Source: Ricinus communis (lineage: Eukaryota > Streptophyta > Magnoliopsida > Malpighiales > Euphorbiaceae). From it: a stretch of DNA of 64,000 nt. The stretch spans positions 868,001 through 932,000 of the forward strand of contig NC_063263.1 of the NCBI RefSeq assembly GCF_019578655.1, given 5' to 3'. Below, piece after piece: positions 63,304-64,000 of this stretch (its first letter is position 1; every line of letters begins with the position of its first letter). A program made the translations under genes and the position numbers. Below the pieces are notes generated by a model, which was not told the origin of the DNA, made no database searches, and was given only the letters and a program-made list of their open reading frames with translations.

Positions 63304-64000
63304 CACTACATTGCATGTAATTTTGGCGCTAAGAATTAGCACTGGCACTAACGATTAATTACCGACAGACTAGCAAGAGAAAATATAGCGATGGGACACA
63401 ACATTTGTTGTTATAGTTAGCGGCATCTGGGCGCCAAATATGTAAACCATTTAGCAATAGAAAGAGCCATCGCTAATAGCGACAAATTGTGCATCCATCG
63501 CCAATAGCGACAAACTTATCCATCACTAAAATGCTTGAATGAGTGCTATAAATTCATCCATTTAGCGACGAATTTGTCCCTAGTTGGCGAGCTTAACACT
63601 TTTTCAATCTTTAAGTATTGCACTTTAGCAACTATCTTTTTCCTACAATTTATCACATCCATCTAACTAGGGATCTACTCAACATGAACTTTAATGATGT
63701 GAAAGAGATTTCAACCAATATCTTCTCCTCGATATTCAGTTTGTTCCAATTGTCTAATGAGAAGCATGATGAAACATGCTTTAAACCGTGTGAAACTATT
63801 GTCCTTTTAAAAGAAGGAAGATGTATATGAAGGCGTATGGGCGTGCTTAAAGTCATGTCATCTACTGTCCTTTTAAAAAAAGGAATCATGGGATGAAGCA
63901 TGGGCGTACTTAAAGTGAGTCACCTATTGCTGAAAGAGCACCGAGTTGTTAACATTGGTCGTGTCGTCGAAAGCTGCTTGCTTAAGTTTCAATAATAGTG
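63304..64000 (+). mobile_element. Probable CACTA (En/Spm) transposon 5' end, running off the window
   Basis: CACTACATTGCATG begins at 63304, preceded by ccc, as for CACTA termini. It is followed by many subterminal copies of TAGCGAC or its complement (about 63380-63590: 'atagcgatggg', 'gctaatagcgacaaa', 'ccaatagcgacaaac', 'tttagcgacgaattt'), the typical dense subterminal repeat region. The other end would lie beyond 64000, so the element cannot be proven. A 70-codon ORF at 63618-63830 shows no transposase motif. Confidence 0.5.
63801..63935 (+). repeat. Tandem duplication, unit about 66 bp
   Basis: The phrase 'gtccttttaaaagaagga' at 63801 recurs as 'gtccttttaaaaaaagga' at 63867. Both are followed by 'atgggcgt.cttaaagt'. 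Confidence 0.75.

Overview
This is a nuclear genomic window from a dicotyledonous plant. The evidence is spliced genes with GT-AG introns, telo-box promoter motifs, plant-specific retrotransposon lineages (Tekay/Del, Tat, Athila, Sirevirus), an endogenous caulimovirid-like pararetrovirus and very AT-rich spacers. A woody eudicot, perhaps in the Malpighiales, is plausible, but nothing in the sequence proves the taxon. There are no bacterial-type operons.

Layout. From 1 to about 38.7 kb the window is a nested graveyard of LTR retrotransposons: a Tekay-like LTR (1-2300, minus) inserted into a Sirevirus gag; a Sirevirus LTR (2612-3604, minus); an unassigned stretch; then two decayed Ty3/gypsy Tat-type elements arranged as one very large imperfect inverted repeat (about 5.2-15.48 kb and 15.50-25.05 kb) that meets at a short hairpin near 15,490. 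Each arm carries a broken pol and, on the opposite strand, a relic gene with plant mobile domain (PMD) similarity. A solo Athila-family LTR with a perfect TGACT target duplication (22367-23897) sits in the right-arm integrase. After that come a minus-strand Athila 3' remnant (25.1-28.2 kb), a plus-strand Athila element (28.2-36.6 kb) and a Sirevirus 3' end with LTR (36.6-38.7 kb).

The gene island (41.7-51.8 kb) holds two convergent, apparently intact host genes. The first is a class C GH9 endo-beta-1,4-glucanase with a C-terminal CBM49 (11 exons, about 623 aa). The second, on the minus strand, is a nucleolin-like gene (about 18 exons, about 673 aa) with acidic/serine-rich N-terminal exons, two RRMs and a GAR tail. 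Its acidic region grew by tandem exon-plus-intron duplication, and its promoter has a TATA box and three telo-boxes. AT-rich tandem repeats flank the island on both sides.

From 54.5 to 62.2 kb lies a frame-shifted endogenous pararetrovirus with coat/gag, protease, RT, RNase H and C-terminal regions. It is split by a hAT-like transposon relic (about 58.55-60.2 kb) and ends in an inverted duplication of its promoter/leader-like region. The last kilobases are AT-rich spacer plus a probable CACTA transposon end starting at 63304.

The two host genes are unrelated in function (cell-wall glucan hydrolysis; ribosome biogenesis). The rest is best read as layers of transposon and viral insertion, duplication and decay.
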